From an uncultured Ruminococcus sp. (GTDB taxonomy: Bacteria > Bacillota > Clostridia > Oscillospirales > Ruminococcaceae), in NCBI GenBank assembly GCA_947627625.1, contig CANQWR010000012.1:1-64000 (forward strand): a stretch of 64,000 bases of DNA. The letters are read 5' to 3'. This document shows positions 17,792-30,307 of this stretch, one piece after another (position 1 is the first letter of the stretch; every line of letters starts with the position of its first letter). Made by a program: the position numbers and the translations under genes. The notes beneath the pieces are model-generated. The model made no database searches and was not told the origin of the DNA. It saw nothing but the letters and a program-made list of their open reading frames with translations.

Positions 17792-19162
17792 ATGAACTCA
17801 TTTGAAGAGGTCTTTGAGAACATAAAAAGATACTGTCTCGAAAACCGAAAAATCCCCGAAATCGGCATAAAAACGTGGATAGATCCCCTAAAACCCGTCA
17901 GACTCAGCGGTGAAGAGGCTGTTTTCAGCGTCCAGACCGATTTTCAGAAGAATATAGTCACAACGACGTATCAATCAATCCTCGAAGAGGCTTTTTTTGT
18001 CGTCATGGGACTGCGTGTGAGGATAAAAATAGACGTCGACAGGGCAAGCCCGATAAGGGATATTCTCCCGTCCTATGCGGGTTTGGACTTTCAGGGCGAC
18101 GACATACGCTCCGCCGAGAAGTTCGCCGGCTATGACTACACTTTCGACACCTTCATCGAGGGTCCCTCAAACAGTTTCGCTCTGGCGTGCAGCAAATCGG
18201 TCGCAAAAAACTGTGGCGGAAACGAGATTTCGGGCTATAATCCGCTGTTTATCTACGGTCCGTCGGGCATGGGCAAGACCCATCTGATAACCGCCATAGC
18301 AAATGAAGTCAGGGGGCGTAGACCCGATTTCAACATAGTCTATATAACAAGCGAGACGTTCGGAAATGACCTTATTGCGGCAATAAAGACGAATTTAATA
18401 TCCGATTTTCAGGACAAGTACAGGACCGCCGACGTGCTTCTCATAGACGATATACAGTTTTTTGCGGGAAAAGAGCGTATGCAGGAGGAGTTTTTCCACA
18501 CGTTCTACAAGCTCCACCAGGAGGGAAAACAGATAGTCATAACGTCGGACAAACCCCCGAAAGAGCTGATAACCCTCGAAGCAAGGCTCAGAACACGCTT
18601 TGAGGGCGGTCTCATCGCCGACATATCCGCCCCCGACTACGAGACGAGACTCGCCATAATAAACAGGAAATCCGAACTTCTCAATATGCAGATTCCGACC
18701 GAAGTTTCGGAGTTTATCGCCAATCGCCTGAAGTCCAACATAAGGCAGATAGAGGGGGCAGTCGTGAGACTCAAAGCCCTGAATCACCTTGCGGGAACGG
18801 CTATAACAATCCCCATGGCTCAGGGAATAATAAGGGATGTCCTCACCGACGAACAGCCCTCTCCCGTGACAGTCGACAGGATAATTGCCGAAGTTTCGTC
18901 GGTTTACGGCGTTTCACCCGACGACATACGCTCAAACAAACGCTCACAGCAGGTCTCCGTGGCGAGAAAAGTGGCTATATACGTCGTCAGGGAGATAACC
19001 CAGATGCCGCTTGCCACGATAGGCACGGAATTTGGCGGAAGAGACCACTCAACAATTGTCTACTCCGTCAACAGCATAACCGACGCTATAAACAAGGACC
19101 AGAACCTGTCAAATTTAGTCAACGACATCATAAAAAACATAAGGGAGAAGACAAAAATTTAA
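17792..19162 (+). CDS. dnaA: Chromosomal replication initiator DnaA
   Basis: A 456-residue AAA+ initiator. Domain I is residues 1-85, followed by a short linker. The ATPase domain has GPSGMGKTH (Walker A), LLIDDIQFF (Walker B) and a sensor region. The C-terminal DNA-binding domain ends with the signature GTEFGGRDHSTIVY, where Ser replaces the Thr found in many DnaA proteins (GGRDHTT). The ATG at 17792 follows AAAGGAGG; the frame extends 27 bp further without a ribosome site. Box-like clusters lie on both sides. Confidence 0.96.
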   Translation: MNSFEEVFENIKRYCLENRKIPEIGIKTWIDPLKPVRLSGEEAVFSVQTDFQKNIVTTTYQSILEEAFFVVMGLRVRIKIDVDRASPIRDILPSYAGLDFQGDDIRSAEKFAGYDYTFDTFIEGPSNSFALACSKSVAKNCGGNEISGYNPLFIYGPSGMGKTHLITAIANEVRGRRPDFNIVYITSETFGNDLIAAIKTNLISDFQDKYRTADVLLIDDIQFFAGKERMQEEFFHTFYKLHQEGKQIVITSDKPPKELITLEARLRTRFEGGLIADISAPDYETRLAIINRKSELLNMQIPTEVSEFIANRLKSNIRQIEGAVVRLKALNHLAGTAITIPMAQGIIRDVLTDEQPSPVTVDRIIAEVSSVYGVSPDDIRSNKRSQQVSVARKVAIYVVREITQMPLATIGTEFGGRDHSTIVYSVNSITDAINKDQNLSNLVNDIIKNIREKTKI

Positions 19163-19439
19163 TTTTTTTAATTTGGGCTTTTTTGCCCCGAAAACGGCAA
19201 ATTAAAATTTTTAATTCGGGTTGCGGGAAAAATTACAGATAATTATATTTTTTACGCCGAAACGTCAAAATAAAAAATTTGCATATAATCAGATTTTTTA
19301 ACATGACTTTTCCGCTGTTTCAAGCCAAACTATATAATTAAATTATCAAATCAAAAGTTCTCAAATCGACGCTTGTCTATGTCAAAATTTTGTTATTTTT
19401 TCTTTTGACCGAATCCGTAAAAACATTATACTTCAAAAA

Positions 19440-20431
19440 ATCGGGCGAAAAAAAGAGTTTTCAACACACTTTCAACAGGTTTTCAACAATTTCAACAGTC
19501 GATTTTCCTCGGTTCTAAGCCGAAAATATGAGTTTTCAACACTTTCAACAATTCAACTTTCAACACACTGTTGAAAACTTGTGAAATTTTTGTTAATAAA
19601 TTGTTAATAAACTGTGAAATTTCGGCTTGTTTTGAAGTTTTCAACAAGTTTTCAACAGGTTTTCAACATTTCCACAACTGTTTTAACAATTTGTTTTTGC
19701 CTGTTTCAAGCCGTTTTTCGGAAAAGGTTACAAACTTTCAACACTTTCAACAGTCTCCTCCCCCGTTTTGAATATTTGTAAATTATGAATAATTTGTAAA
19801 CGGTTTTCACAAAGTGATGAATGGGTCAAATCCGGGTGAAATTCTGGTGTTGAAATTGTGAAATTGAAAGTTTTCAACAATCTTTCAACAGGTTTTCAAC
19901 ATTTCCCCAAAATTTTTAACAAGCCGTTTCTGCCTATATCAAGCCGTTTTCGGGAAAAAGTTACAAACTTTCAACACTTTCAACAATTGAGTTTTCAACA
20001 CTTGCACCAAACGAGTTTTGTGAAAATTTAACTCCATGTTAATAAAATATGAATAAATTATGAAATTTCGAGCCGATTTTGAGTTTTCAACACACTTTCA
20101 ACAGGTTTTCAACATTTCCCCAAAAATTTTAACAACTCGTTTTCGTCTATATCACGCCGTTTGCGGAAAAAGGTTACAAACTTTCAACACTTTCAACAAT
20201 TGAGTTTTCAACAATTGCCATAGTAAAATTTTGACATTTTGAAGTTTTCAACATTTTCAACATAGTTTTCAACAATTTTGGGGGTAAATGTTGAAAGATT
20301 TTAACCGCTCCGTAACCAAGTTACAATTCGGTTAAAATCTTTCAACAGGTTTTCAACAGGTTTTCAACAATTTGTGTTGAAAACTTTTGGCTGAAAATAG
20401 CCGATTTCGAGAGTTTTCAACACTTTCAACA
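19440..20431 (+). other. oriC: oriC right part: dense TTTCAACA box array
   Basis: By eye about 36 copies of TTTCAACA (mostly TTTTCAACA or CTTTCAACA) or its complement occur in about 980 bp between dnaA and dnaN, most on the plus strand. Interleaved are longer repeated blocks (TTTCTGCCTATATCAAGCCG-like and GGAAAAAGTTACAAAC) about 230 bp apart, showing that the array grew partly by duplication. No coding potential. The dnaA-proximal 19163-19440 is AT-rich, with a small GGGC-T6-GCCC hairpin at 19174-19187. Confidence 0.75.
20289..20347. repeat. Perfect 19-bp inverted repeat inside oriC
   Basis: TGTTGAAAGATTTTAACCG (20289-20307) and its exact reverse complement (20329-20347) enclose a 21-nt loop, which itself contains GTAAC (20312-20316) and GTTAC (20320-20324). 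Each outer end is a DnaA-box-like 9-mer. It could extrude as a cruciform or bind a dimer. Confidence 0.85.
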
Positions 20432-20480
20432 CCCCCTACTACTACGATACTGTAGTTACTATGTCATTTTTTTCTTTTTT
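20414..20480 (+). other. Candidate basal unwinding element: boxes, C-cluster, DnaA-trio
   Basis: Two abutting boxes (20414-20422, 20423-20431) are followed by CCCCC (20432-20436), then three CTA steps (CTACTACTAC, 20436-20445) and ACGATACTG. The complementary strand reads 3'-GAT-5' repeats, the DnaA-trio described for bacterial origins, and a T-rich tract from 20466 would be the unwinding region. Confidence 0.65.
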
Positions 20481-20603
20481 TTTCAATCAATCAATGTAGC
20501 ACAAAAAATTTTATTTTTTGTTTTAATTAAATCGACTCGCACAAAATCACTCTCCATGAAGATTTCAAAAAATTTCAAAAAAAATTTTCGGAGAATTTTT
20601 CAG

Positions 20604-20738
<135 letters not shown>

Positions 20739-20751
20739 AATGGAGGTAACT

Positions 20752-21852
20752 ATGAAATTCACCTGCGACCGAAAATTACTGAGCGAGGCAATAACAAGTG
20801 TCTCAAGAGCCGTATCGGCAAAATCAACCATTCCCGCACTCGGAGGAATAAAAGCAAGCGTTTCGGGAGACACTCTCACCCTCACGGGCTACAACCTCGA
20901 AATCGGAATAACGACTTCACTGCCCATCTCCTCGGAGGGAGAGGGAGAGTTCATAGCGGGGGCAAGATTCTTCAGCGAGTTCACAAGGAAGATGCCCTCC
21001 GAGACGGTCACCGTCGAGACGGAGGGTGACAGCGTGATAAACATGACGGGCGGAATTGTGGAGTGCAGCTTTGCGGGAATGCCCGCAGAGGAGTTCCCCG
21101 ACATACCCGAAGTGGACTCCGAGAGCGTCCTCAAAGTCGGGGCGGAAGTTCTCAAGTCCATGATAAACATGACAAGCTATGCGGCGGCAAACGGTGACAG
21201 CAAGCCCATAATGACGGGTCAGCTGTTCGATGTCCGTGACGGGGAGTTCAGCGTCGTCGCAATAGACGGCTACAGACTCGCAATCAGGAGGGAGAAAACC
21301 GACACACAAGAGCAGTTCTATTTCGTCGTGCCCAAGAGGATTTTACAGGACATATCCGCCCTCATCGGGGAGGACGACGACCGCATATGCCGTATAAGCA
21401 GCGACGGCAGACACGCAGTCTTCCGCATGGACAACATGACCGTCACGGCGAGACTTCTCGAAGGGACTTTCCACAACTACAGGCTGAGCATACCGACTTC
21501 CCGCAAGACGGAGGCGATAGTCAGCAAGAGAGAGCTGATTGCGACACTCGACAGGTGCTGTCTGATAACGGACGACAAGAACAAGTCGCCCGTCAGGTGT
21601 GAGAGTGCGGAGGGCTGTCTGAAAATAACCTGCAAGACGGCTCTCGGAAAACTGAGCGACTCTGTCGAAGCCGAAATATCCGGGGAGAGCATAGCGATAG
21701 GTTTCAACTGCCGAATGATGCTCGACGCTCTCAAATCGGCATCGGGTGAGAGCGTCAGACTGGGTTTCAGCGGACCGATGAAGGTCATAGAAATCACGTC
21801 CCCCGAAGACGACGGCTATATATTCCTCGTGATGCCGATACAGCTCAGGTGA
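20752..21852 (+). CDS. dnaN: DNA polymerase III sliding clamp (beta subunit)
   Basis: A 366-residue clamp with three repeated domains, opening [14 protein letters not shown] and containing [20 protein letters not shown] and a C-terminal [11 protein letters not shown]. It encircles DNA and tethers the replicase. The ATG at 20752 follows TGGAGG; the ATG at 20740 overlaps that site. Followed at 19 bp by yaaA. Confidence 0.95.
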   Translation: MKFTCDRKLLSEAITSVSRAVSAKSTIPALGGIKASVSGDTLTLTGYNLEIGITTSLPISSEGEGEFIAGARFFSEFTRKMPSETVTVETEGDSVINMTGGIVECSFAGMPAEEFPDIPEVDSESVLKVGAEVLKSMINMTSYAAANGDSKPIMTGQLFDVRDGEFSVVAIDGYRLAIRREKTDTQEQFYFVVPKRILQDISALIGEDDDRICRISSDGRHAVFRMDNMTVTARLLEGTFHNYRLSIPTSRKTEAIVSKRELIATLDRCCLITDDKNKSPVRCESAEGCLKITCKTALGKLSDSVEAEISGESIAIGFNCRMMLDALKSASGESVRLGFSGPMKVIEITSPEDDGYIFLVMPIQLR

Positions 21853-21871
21853 AGAGGGAGGTGAGTTTTTC

Positions 21872-22084
21872 ATGGACGGACAGGTCGAAATACGGACGGA
21901 GTTTATAAAACTCGGCTCTCTCCTGAAACTTGCGGGACTCGTCGGAACGGGCGGTGAGGCAAAGAATTTGATTCAAAGCGGACGGATTTCCGTCAACGGG
22001 GAGGTCTGCACGGAGAGGGGCAGGAAAATACGCCCCGGGGACCACGTTGAGACAGCCGACGGAAACGGGGTAACGGTGATTTGA
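21872..22084 (+). CDS. yaaA: S4-domain RNA-binding protein YaaA
   Basis: 70 residues forming one S4 domain: [21 protein letters not shown] then [21 protein letters not shown]. YaaA/RlbA proteins bind RNA and associate with ribosome assembly. Standard position between dnaN and recF. Its stop overlaps the recF start (TTGA, 22081-22084), indicating translational coupling. Confidence 0.9.
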   Translation: MDGQVEIRTEFIKLGSLLKLAGLVGTGGEAKNLIQSGRISVNGEVCTERGRKIRPGDHVETADGNGVTVI

Positions 22085-23226
22085 TTATAACCCATGTGAG
22101 CGTCGACGGGTTCAGAAACCTGTCGGGAGTATCGGTGAACCCGTCGGCGGGATTCAACGTCATATCCGGGAAGAACGCACAGGGCAAGACGAATTTTCTC
22201 GAAGCCATGTGGATACTGTCGGGGTGCAGGAGTTTCCGAGGCTCGAAGGAGAGGGACTACCTGAAAATCGGCGGTGAGTCAATGCGTTCGGAGATGACCG
22301 TGAAAGACAGCCGCAGAGAGCAGACAATATCCTACTCGATGTCGAGAAGTTCCCCCGATGTCAGGAGCATAGAGATAAACGGCGTGGGCTACGGGGGAAC
22401 AAGACCCCTTTTCGGGGTGTTCAAGTGCATATCGTTCACGCCCGAGGACAAGGAGATAGTCAAAGGACCGCCCGAAAAAAGGCGTGCGTTCATGGACATG
22501 GGTGCGTCACAGCTCGACCCGTCCATGGTCATGATGATAAACAGGTTCAACGCCGTCATGAGCCAGAGAAACGCCCTCCTGAAGAAAATAATGCGTGGAC
22601 AGGCGGACAGCTCACAGCTCGACGTCTGGGACAGGCAGACGGCACGGCTTGGTGCAAAGCTGTCGTTCATGAGACACGCCTACGTCTCCGCAGCGGGAAA
22701 TATCTGCTCGGAGCTTTACGGGGCGATTTCGGGGGGGAGCGAAAATCTTGAGCTGTCGTACAGGTCAAACGTCTTTTCGGAGGGCGATTTTGAAAACGCT
22801 TTCGGCCCGCAGGCGTGTGAGTTATATTATAAAAAACTCACGGATTCGAGAGAGCGTGACCTGATTTCGGGCACAACGTCGGCGGGGGCGGGGCGTGATG
22901 AGATACTTGTGAAGATAGACGGCATGAGTGCGAGGGAGTACGGCTCACAGGGTCAGATAAAAAGCACCGCACTTGTCATGAAACTCGCACAGGCACAGGC
23001 TTTCATGAGAAAATGCTCCGAACCGCCCGTGATATTTCTCGACGACGTCATGGGCGAACTCGACGGCGACAGACAGAGGTCGGTTTTTGAGATAATACGG
23101 GATATGCAGGTCTTTGTGACCGTCCCGAATGCGGATGCCGTGATACCCGAGATGAAGGGCAGGCTCTTCACGGCGGAGGGGGGGAGAATATATGAGCAAA
23201 ATTCCGTATCTCCACATAGGGAATAA
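22081..23226 (+). CDS. recF: DNA replication and repair protein RecF
   Basis: A 381-residue SMC-like ATPase: Walker [15 protein letters not shown] (about residues 30-43), signature region near residues 270-300 ([18 protein letters not shown]) and Walker [16 protein letters not shown]. It loads RecA at gaps on SSB-coated DNA. TTG start overlapping the yaaA stop by 4 bp. The C-terminus overlaps remB by 35 bp. Confidence 0.94.
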   Translation: MIITHVSVDGFRNLSGVSVNPSAGFNVISGKNAQGKTNFLEAMWILSGCRSFRGSKERDYLKIGGESMRSEMTVKDSRREQTISYSMSRSSPDVRSIEINGVGYGGTRPLFGVFKCISFTPEDKEIVKGPPEKRRAFMDMGASQLDPSMVMMINRFNAVMSQRNALLKKIMRGQADSSQLDVWDRQTARLGAKLSFMRHAYVSAAGNICSELYGAISGGSENLELSYRSNVFSEGDFENAFGPQACELYYKKLTDSRERDLISGTTSAGAGRDEILVKIDGMSAREYGSQGQIKSTALVMKLAQAQAFMRKCSEPPVIFLDDVMGELDGDRQRSVFEIIRDMQVFVTVPNADAVIPEMKGRLFTAEGGRIYEQNSVSPHRE

Positions 23227-23464
23227 TTTTTCCGTGGATATGCGTGACATCGTGGGGATATTCGACATGGACAGGACGACGGTCGGGGGAGTTACAAGAA
23301 AATTTCTTGACACGGCGGAAAAGAACGGGGTTTGCGTGACGGCGACGGCACAGCTGCCGAGGAGTTTCATAATAGCCGGAAAACAGGGCGGTGAGAGGGT
23401 TTATATATCACAGCTTGCACCGCTGACCCTCAGAAAACGCATTTCCGACGGCACGGAAGAGTAA
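23192..23464 (+). CDS. remB: RemB/YaaB-family DUF370 protein
   Basis: 90 residues with the family core [20 protein letters not shown] and MDRTTVGGVTRKFLDTAEK. In Bacillus this protein, encoded between recF and gyrB, resembles RemA, a regulator of extracellular-matrix genes; RemB itself is less understood. Starts inside the end of recF, so coupled. Its C-terminus (LRKRISDGTEE) is variable. Confidence 0.85.
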   Translation: MSKIPYLHIGNNFSVDMRDIVGIFDMDRTTVGGVTRKFLDTAEKNGVCVTATAQLPRSFIIAGKQGGERVYISQLAPLTLRKRISDGTEE

Positions 23465-23486
23465 TTTCGGGTTTTGTCCTTGCGGT

Positions 23487-23695
23487 TTGGGAACGATAAC
23501 GGGAATGATTAGGGGGGGAACGATAAGGGGCAGGGGGCGTTGCCCCCTGAACCCCCATCGGGGGCTCTGCCCCCGAACCCCCGTCGGGGGGAAGAATCCC
23601 CCCGAACCCCCCATGATTAACCCCAAACCCAAAAATTAGCGAAACCGACTGTTGTTTCTATCATGGGGGTCCGGGGGTGAAACCCCGATACGCAT
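23487..23695. repeat. Interspersed repeat cluster 4
   Basis: Full forward core (GAACGATAAGGGGCAGGGGG at about 23519 to CCCCCCATGATTA at about 23614) in the remB-gyrB gap, ending about 40 bp before the gyrB Shine-Dalgarno, so probably inside the gyrB leader. Confidence 0.85.
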
Positions 23696-23734
23696 AATAT
23701 ATATTTTAATATTTTTAATTATTTTGGGAGGTAA

Positions 23735-26167
<2,433 letters not shown>

Positions 26168-26187
<20 letters not shown>

Positions 26188-26730
26188 GAGACACGAGAAG
26201 GCATCTAAAATGCGTTTTGGGTGCTTCGGAGTGTAATTTCCCGTCTTGGAGACAAAATGCGTTATACGGCATTCTGAACGCTCTCAGGGGCGTTGCCTGT
26301 TTTTGGGGTGGGGGACTGCCGTTGTCCCCCGACAAAAAAGCAAGACCGATTCACACAAGAAACCTGTCGGGGAACGTCAATATGCTCTGAGAGACACGAG
26401 AAAGGCTCTAAAATGCGTTTTGAGTGTTTCGGAGTGTAATTTTACTGCCGTGGAGACAAAATGCGTTATACGGCATTCTGAACGCTCTCAGGTGCGTTGC
26501 CTGTTTTTTGGTGGGTGGGGGGAGTGCCCGCCCGTTCACCCGAAAGGCGTGAGACTTGAATTTTGAATTTATCACGCAAGAAATCCGTTGGGGGAACGGT
26601 GACACGCTTTGAGAGACACGAGAAAGGCTCTAAAATGCGTTTTGATTGCTTTGGAGTGTAATTTCCCGTCTTGGGGACAAAATGCGTTATACGGCATTCT
26701 GAACGCTCTCGGGGGCATTGCGTTTTGAGA
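26168..26730 (+). repeat. Three direct repeats (about 115 bp) between the YcxB-like gene and gyrA
   Basis: Copies start at about 26183, 26386 and 26606: GAGAGACACGAGAA..., TAAAATGCGTTTTG, GAGTGTAATTT, ACAAAATGCGTTATACGGC, ATTCTGAACGCTCTC. Copies 1 and 3 also share GGTGACACGCTTTGA, which in copy 1 is the end of the YcxB-like reading frame. Internal small hairpins: AATGC...GCATT and AACGC...GCGTT. Spacers differ. Confidence 0.85.
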
Positions 26731-26765
26731 CGGAGAAAAAATTTCGGAAAATTTTTCATCAGAGC

Positions 26766-26794
26766 TTGATTGATATTGAAATTTATGATATAAT
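26766..26794 (+). promoter_or_regulatory. gyrA promoter
   Basis: TTGATT (26766-26771), 17-bp spacer, TATAAT (26789-26794), about 100 bp before the gyrA ATG. Confidence 0.75.
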
Positions 26795-26893
26795 ATACTC
26801 GGGGGAAATTCTATGGCGGATATTTTTCCCGTCCCGTGCGTTGTTTAGACTTAAGCGGGAAATACAGCTATCACTGAAACGAGGAGGTAAATA

Positions 26894-29443
26894 ATGCTTT
26901 ACAACGACAACTCGAAGATAATAAAATCCGAAATCGTGGACGAGATGGAGAGTTCCATGCTCCAGTATGCAATGTCGGTAATAGTCTCCCGAGCCCTGCC
27001 CGATGTCAGGGACGGTCTGAAGCCGGTCCACAGGAGGATACTCTACACGCTGCACGAAAACGGTCTGACACCCGAAAAAGCCTACAGGAAGTGTGCCGAC
27101 ACGGTCGGTGCGGTTCTGGGACGATACCACCCCCACGGAGATGCGGCGGTCTACGATGCACTTGTGAGACTTGCACAGGATTTTTCGCTCAGATACCCGC
27201 TTGTGGACGGCCACGGAAACTTTGGTTCAATAGACGGCGACATGGCTGCCGCCTACCGTTACACGGAGGCGAAAATGGCTAAGATATGCCTTGATATGCT
27301 GACGGACATAGGCAAGGACACCGTCGACTTTGTCCCGAACTACGACGACAGGCTGAAAGAACCCGAAGTCCTGCCGTCACGCTTCCCGAACCTGCTTGTA
27401 AACGGTTCGACGGGAATAGCCGTGGGAATGGCGACAAATATCCCTCCGCACAACCTCGGAGAGGTCATTGACGCCCTCAGATGCCTGATAGAGAATCCCG
27501 ACTGCACTCTCGACGACCTGATGGAACACATAAAGGGTCCGGACTTCCCGACGGGCGGAATAATCATGGGCAGAGTGGGAATAAGAGCCGCATACGCCAC
27601 GGGGCGTGGAAAGATAATTCTCAGAAGCAGAACGCACTTTGAGGAGATAAAGGGCAGAAAGTGCATAGTCGTCGACGAAATACCCTACATGATAAAAAAG
27701 ACCCAGATTCTCAAGAATATAAACCAGCTTTGCAAGGACAAGCGTCTTGAGGGAATATATTTTTTGCGTGACGAGTCCGACAAGGACGGAATGCGTATAG
27801 TCATAGAGCTGAAAAAGGACGCAGTTCCCGAAATAGTCCTGAATAAACTATTTGCGATGACCAAATTGCAGGACACTGTCGGCATAATAATGCTCGCACT
27901 CGTAAACGGCGAGCCGAAAGTCCTGACGCTGAAAGAGATTCTGCAAAATTATCTTGAATTTCAGACGGAAGTCATAAGACGCAGGACGAATTTTGACCTG
28001 AAAAAAGCTCTTGAAAGGGCACACATCCTCCAAGGCTTCATGCTCGCCTGTGACCACATCAAGGAGATTGTCGACATAATCACTTCAAGCGGCAACATTC
28101 CCGAAGCCAAAAGCAGGCTTATAGAGCGTTACAGCGACATAGAGCTGTCGGAACTCCTTGACGGGACGGAGTACGACATGACGGGTATAAATCTTGAAAA
28201 ACAGCAGGGACTGTCACAGGAGCAGGCTGATGCGATAGTCCAGATGAAACTCGGCTCTCTGACGGGTCTTGAGAGAAAGAAAATTTCCGACGAGCTGTAT
28301 CAGCTTCTGACAAAAATTTCGGACTTTGAGGACATCCTGCAAAATATACGGAGAGTATACGAAATAATCCTGAGTGACCTTGAAAATATAAGAAAGAAGT
28401 TCAGCGACGACAGGAGAACGGATATAGAGTCGGTCAGCGGAGAAGTCGACATAGAAGACCTTATTCCCCGTGAGGAGTGCGTTGTCACACTCACAAACAA
28501 CGGCTATATCAAGAGAATGCCCCTTGCGGAGTACAAGTTACAGCACAGGGGCGGACGTGGAATAACGGGCATGAAACAGCGTGAGGAGGACTTTGTCGAG
28601 GAGATGTTCATATGCAACAGCCACGACAACGTTCTGTTCATATCAAACAGGGGAATGATGTACAAACTGAAGTGCTATGAAGTCCCCGACGGCTCAAAGG
28701 CTTCAAGGGGCTTTAACCTGATAAACCTGTTGCCGCTTGCGGACGGCGAGAGGATAACCGCAATGATGAGGACTTCCGATTTCGGCGAGGACAAATATAT
28801 CACGATAGTGACGAAATATGGACTTATAAAGCGTTCAAATCTCTCTCTGTATAAGAACGTCCGCAGAAACGGTCTGAAAGCCGTAACTCTCAGAGAGGGC
28901 GACGAGATAGCGGGAGTGCGTCTGACGGACGGTCACGCCCAGATTTTCATAGCTACAAGATACGGAATGGCAATACGCATTGAGGAGGAAAAGGGGCGTT
29001 CAATGTCACGCTCCGCAATGGGTGTGAGGGCTATAAAACTCCGTGACGGCGACTGTGTTGTCGGAATAGCGAGACTTCGTGAGGGTGCGACGCTCCTGAC
29101 AGTGACGGAAAACGGCTACGGCAGGCGTACCGAGACGGACAGCTACAGGATACAGGGCAGAGGCGGTTACGGACTTGTAAATTACAAGACGGACGCTGTA
29201 AAGGGCTGTGTTTGCGGAATAAAGATAGTCGATGCCGATGACGACATAATCATGATTTCAAGTGACGGCGTGATAATCAGGATATTTGCGGGGGACATAA
29301 ACGTTATGGGACGTTCCGCAAAGGGAGTCCGTGTTATGAGACTTAGCGAGGGAGCGAAAGTTGTCGCATTCACCAGAGCCGAGCACGACGACACCACACA
29401 GGGAGATGACAGTGACAGTGCAGAATCGGAGACGGAAGAGTAA
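26894..29443 (+). CDS. gyrA: DNA gyrase subunit A
   Basis: An 849-residue breakage-reunion subunit. The quinolone region HPHGDAAVYDALV carries Ala84 at the position of E. coli Ser83, with Asp88 at the Asp87 position. The catalytic Tyr lies in AAAYRYTEAKM. The C-terminal beta-pinwheel has the GyrA box-like QHRGGRGITGM. The tail is Asp/Glu/Ser-rich. ATG behind GAGGAGGT. Own promoter, separated from gyrB by the YcxB-like gene and a repeat trio. Confidence 0.96.
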   Translation: MLYNDNSKIIKSEIVDEMESSMLQYAMSVIVSRALPDVRDGLKPVHRRILYTLHENGLTPEKAYRKCADTVGAVLGRYHPHGDAAVYDALVRLAQDFSLRYPLVDGHGNFGSIDGDMAAAYRYTEAKMAKICLDMLTDIGKDTVDFVPNYDDRLKEPEVLPSRFPNLLVNGSTGIAVGMATNIPPHNLGEVIDALRCLIENPDCTLDDLMEHIKGPDFPTGGIIMGRVGIRAAYATGRGKIILRSRTHFEEIKGRKCIVVDEIPYMIKKTQILKNINQLCKDKRLEGIYFLRDESDKDGMRIVIELKKDAVPEIVLNKLFAMTKLQDTVGIIMLALVNGEPKVLTLKEILQNYLEFQTEVIRRRTNFDLKKALERAHILQGFMLACDHIKEIVDIITSSGNIPEAKSRLIERYSDIELSELLDGTEYDMTGINLEKQQGLSQEQADAIVQMKLGSLTGLERKKISDELYQLLTKISDFEDILQNIRRVYEIILSDLENIRKKFSDDRRTDIESVSGEVDIEDLIPREECVVTLTNNGYIKRMPLAEYKLQHRGGRGITGMKQREEDFVEEMFICNSHDNVLFISNRGMMYKLKCYEVPDGSKASRGFNLINLLPLADGERITAMMRTSDFGEDKYITIVTKYGLIKRSNLSLYKNVRRNGLKAVTLREGDEIAGVRLTDGHAQIFIATRYGMAIRIEEEKGRSMSRSAMGVRAIKLRDGDCVVGIARLREGATLLTVTENGYGRRTETDSYRIQGRGGYGLVNYKTDAVKGCVCGIKIVDADDDIIMISSDGVIIRIFAGDINVMGRSAKGVRVMRLSEGAKVVAFTRAEHDDTTQGDDSDSAESETEE

Positions 29444-29455
29444 ACGCCCACCGCT

Positions 29456-30307
29456 TTGAAAGTTTTTTTGAAAAATTTTATGAAAAAGTCTATAAAAAAA
29501 TTTATAAAAAACTCTATAAAAATATTTACAATATCTCTCACGGTGTGGGCAGTTATTGAAAATTTTTATACTCTCCGTATAAGACGAGAAAAAGCGGGTA
29601 TGGGTTTCAAAGCGGTCCACATCGGAGACGTACACAGCAGACTGAAAAGCCTTAGAGTGAAAAAAATTCTCTCTGCGGTAAAAAAATGCAAGCCCGACAT
29701 AATATTTCTGACGGGAGACATAGTTTCGAGAACGGAGGGGGACTTCACGGGTCTTTCGGAATTTCTGGGCAGTCTCTCATCTGTTGCACCCGTATATGCG
29801 GTGTTCGGCAATCACGAACAGGATTTGCCCGAGGACAAAATCAAAGAGTTAGTAAAAATATATAAAAAATCGGGTGTGAGACTGCTCAGAAACGAGAGTA
29901 TTTCTGTCAAAGTGGGGAACGGCGGAGCCGAAATTACAGTGGCGGGTGCGGAAGCCCGCAGGGAGATTTACAAAAAAGACGGGAGTTACAGGAATCTTGA
30001 CACGCTCACCCTTGCGGATGCGGAGGAACTTCTCGGGAAAAGGTGTGGCGGGAGAGTTTTTCTGCTCTCCCACAACCCCATGACAGCAACGGCATTTGCA
30101 CGGTGGGGAGCGGATTTCATACTGTCGGGACACGTCCACGGCGGAGTTGTCAGGATTTTCGGCGTGGGGCTTCTCTCACCCGAGAGAAAATTTTTCCCGA
30201 AATACACAAAAGGCTTGTACAAAGTCTGCGGAAAAAAACTTCTTGTCACGTCGGGAGTGGGGAAATTGAGGCTTTTCAACCCGCCCGAGATAGTGCTTTA
30301 CACCTGA
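29456..30307 (+). CDS. Metallophosphoesterase with N-terminal membrane anchor
   Basis: 283 residues. A Lys-rich N-terminus and one hydrophobic helix (about 22-36) precede a calcineurin-like domain with all metal motifs: GDVHSR, TGDIVSR, GNHEQD, SHNP and GHVHGG. It resembles YkuE/YaeI-type enzymes, anchored with the catalytic domain on one face of the membrane; substrate unknown. TTG start lacks a good ribosome site; an ATG at 29480 is possible. Confidence 0.8.
   Translation: MKVFLKNFMKKSIKKFIKNSIKIFTISLTVWAVIENFYTLRIRREKAGMGFKAVHIGDVHSRLKSLRVKKILSAVKKCKPDIIFLTGDIVSRTEGDFTGLSEFLGSLSSVAPVYAVFGNHEQDLPEDKIKELVKIYKKSGVRLLRNESISVKVGNGGAEITVAGAEARREIYKKDGSYRNLDTLTLADAEELLGKRCGGRVFLLSHNPMTATAFARWGADFILSGHVHGGVVRIFGVGLLSPERKFFPKYTKGLYKVCGKKLLVTSGVGKLRLFNPPEIVLYT

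Noticed and set aside
19441..20431. The TTTCAACA array as a CRISPR array
   Set aside because: Repeats are 8-9 bp, spacing is irregular, and no cas genes are near; it fits an origin box array.
26246..26566. 106-residue frame with repeated VIRHSERSQ
   Set aside because: It spans two copies of the 115-bp repeat, with no ribosome site; a repeat artefact.
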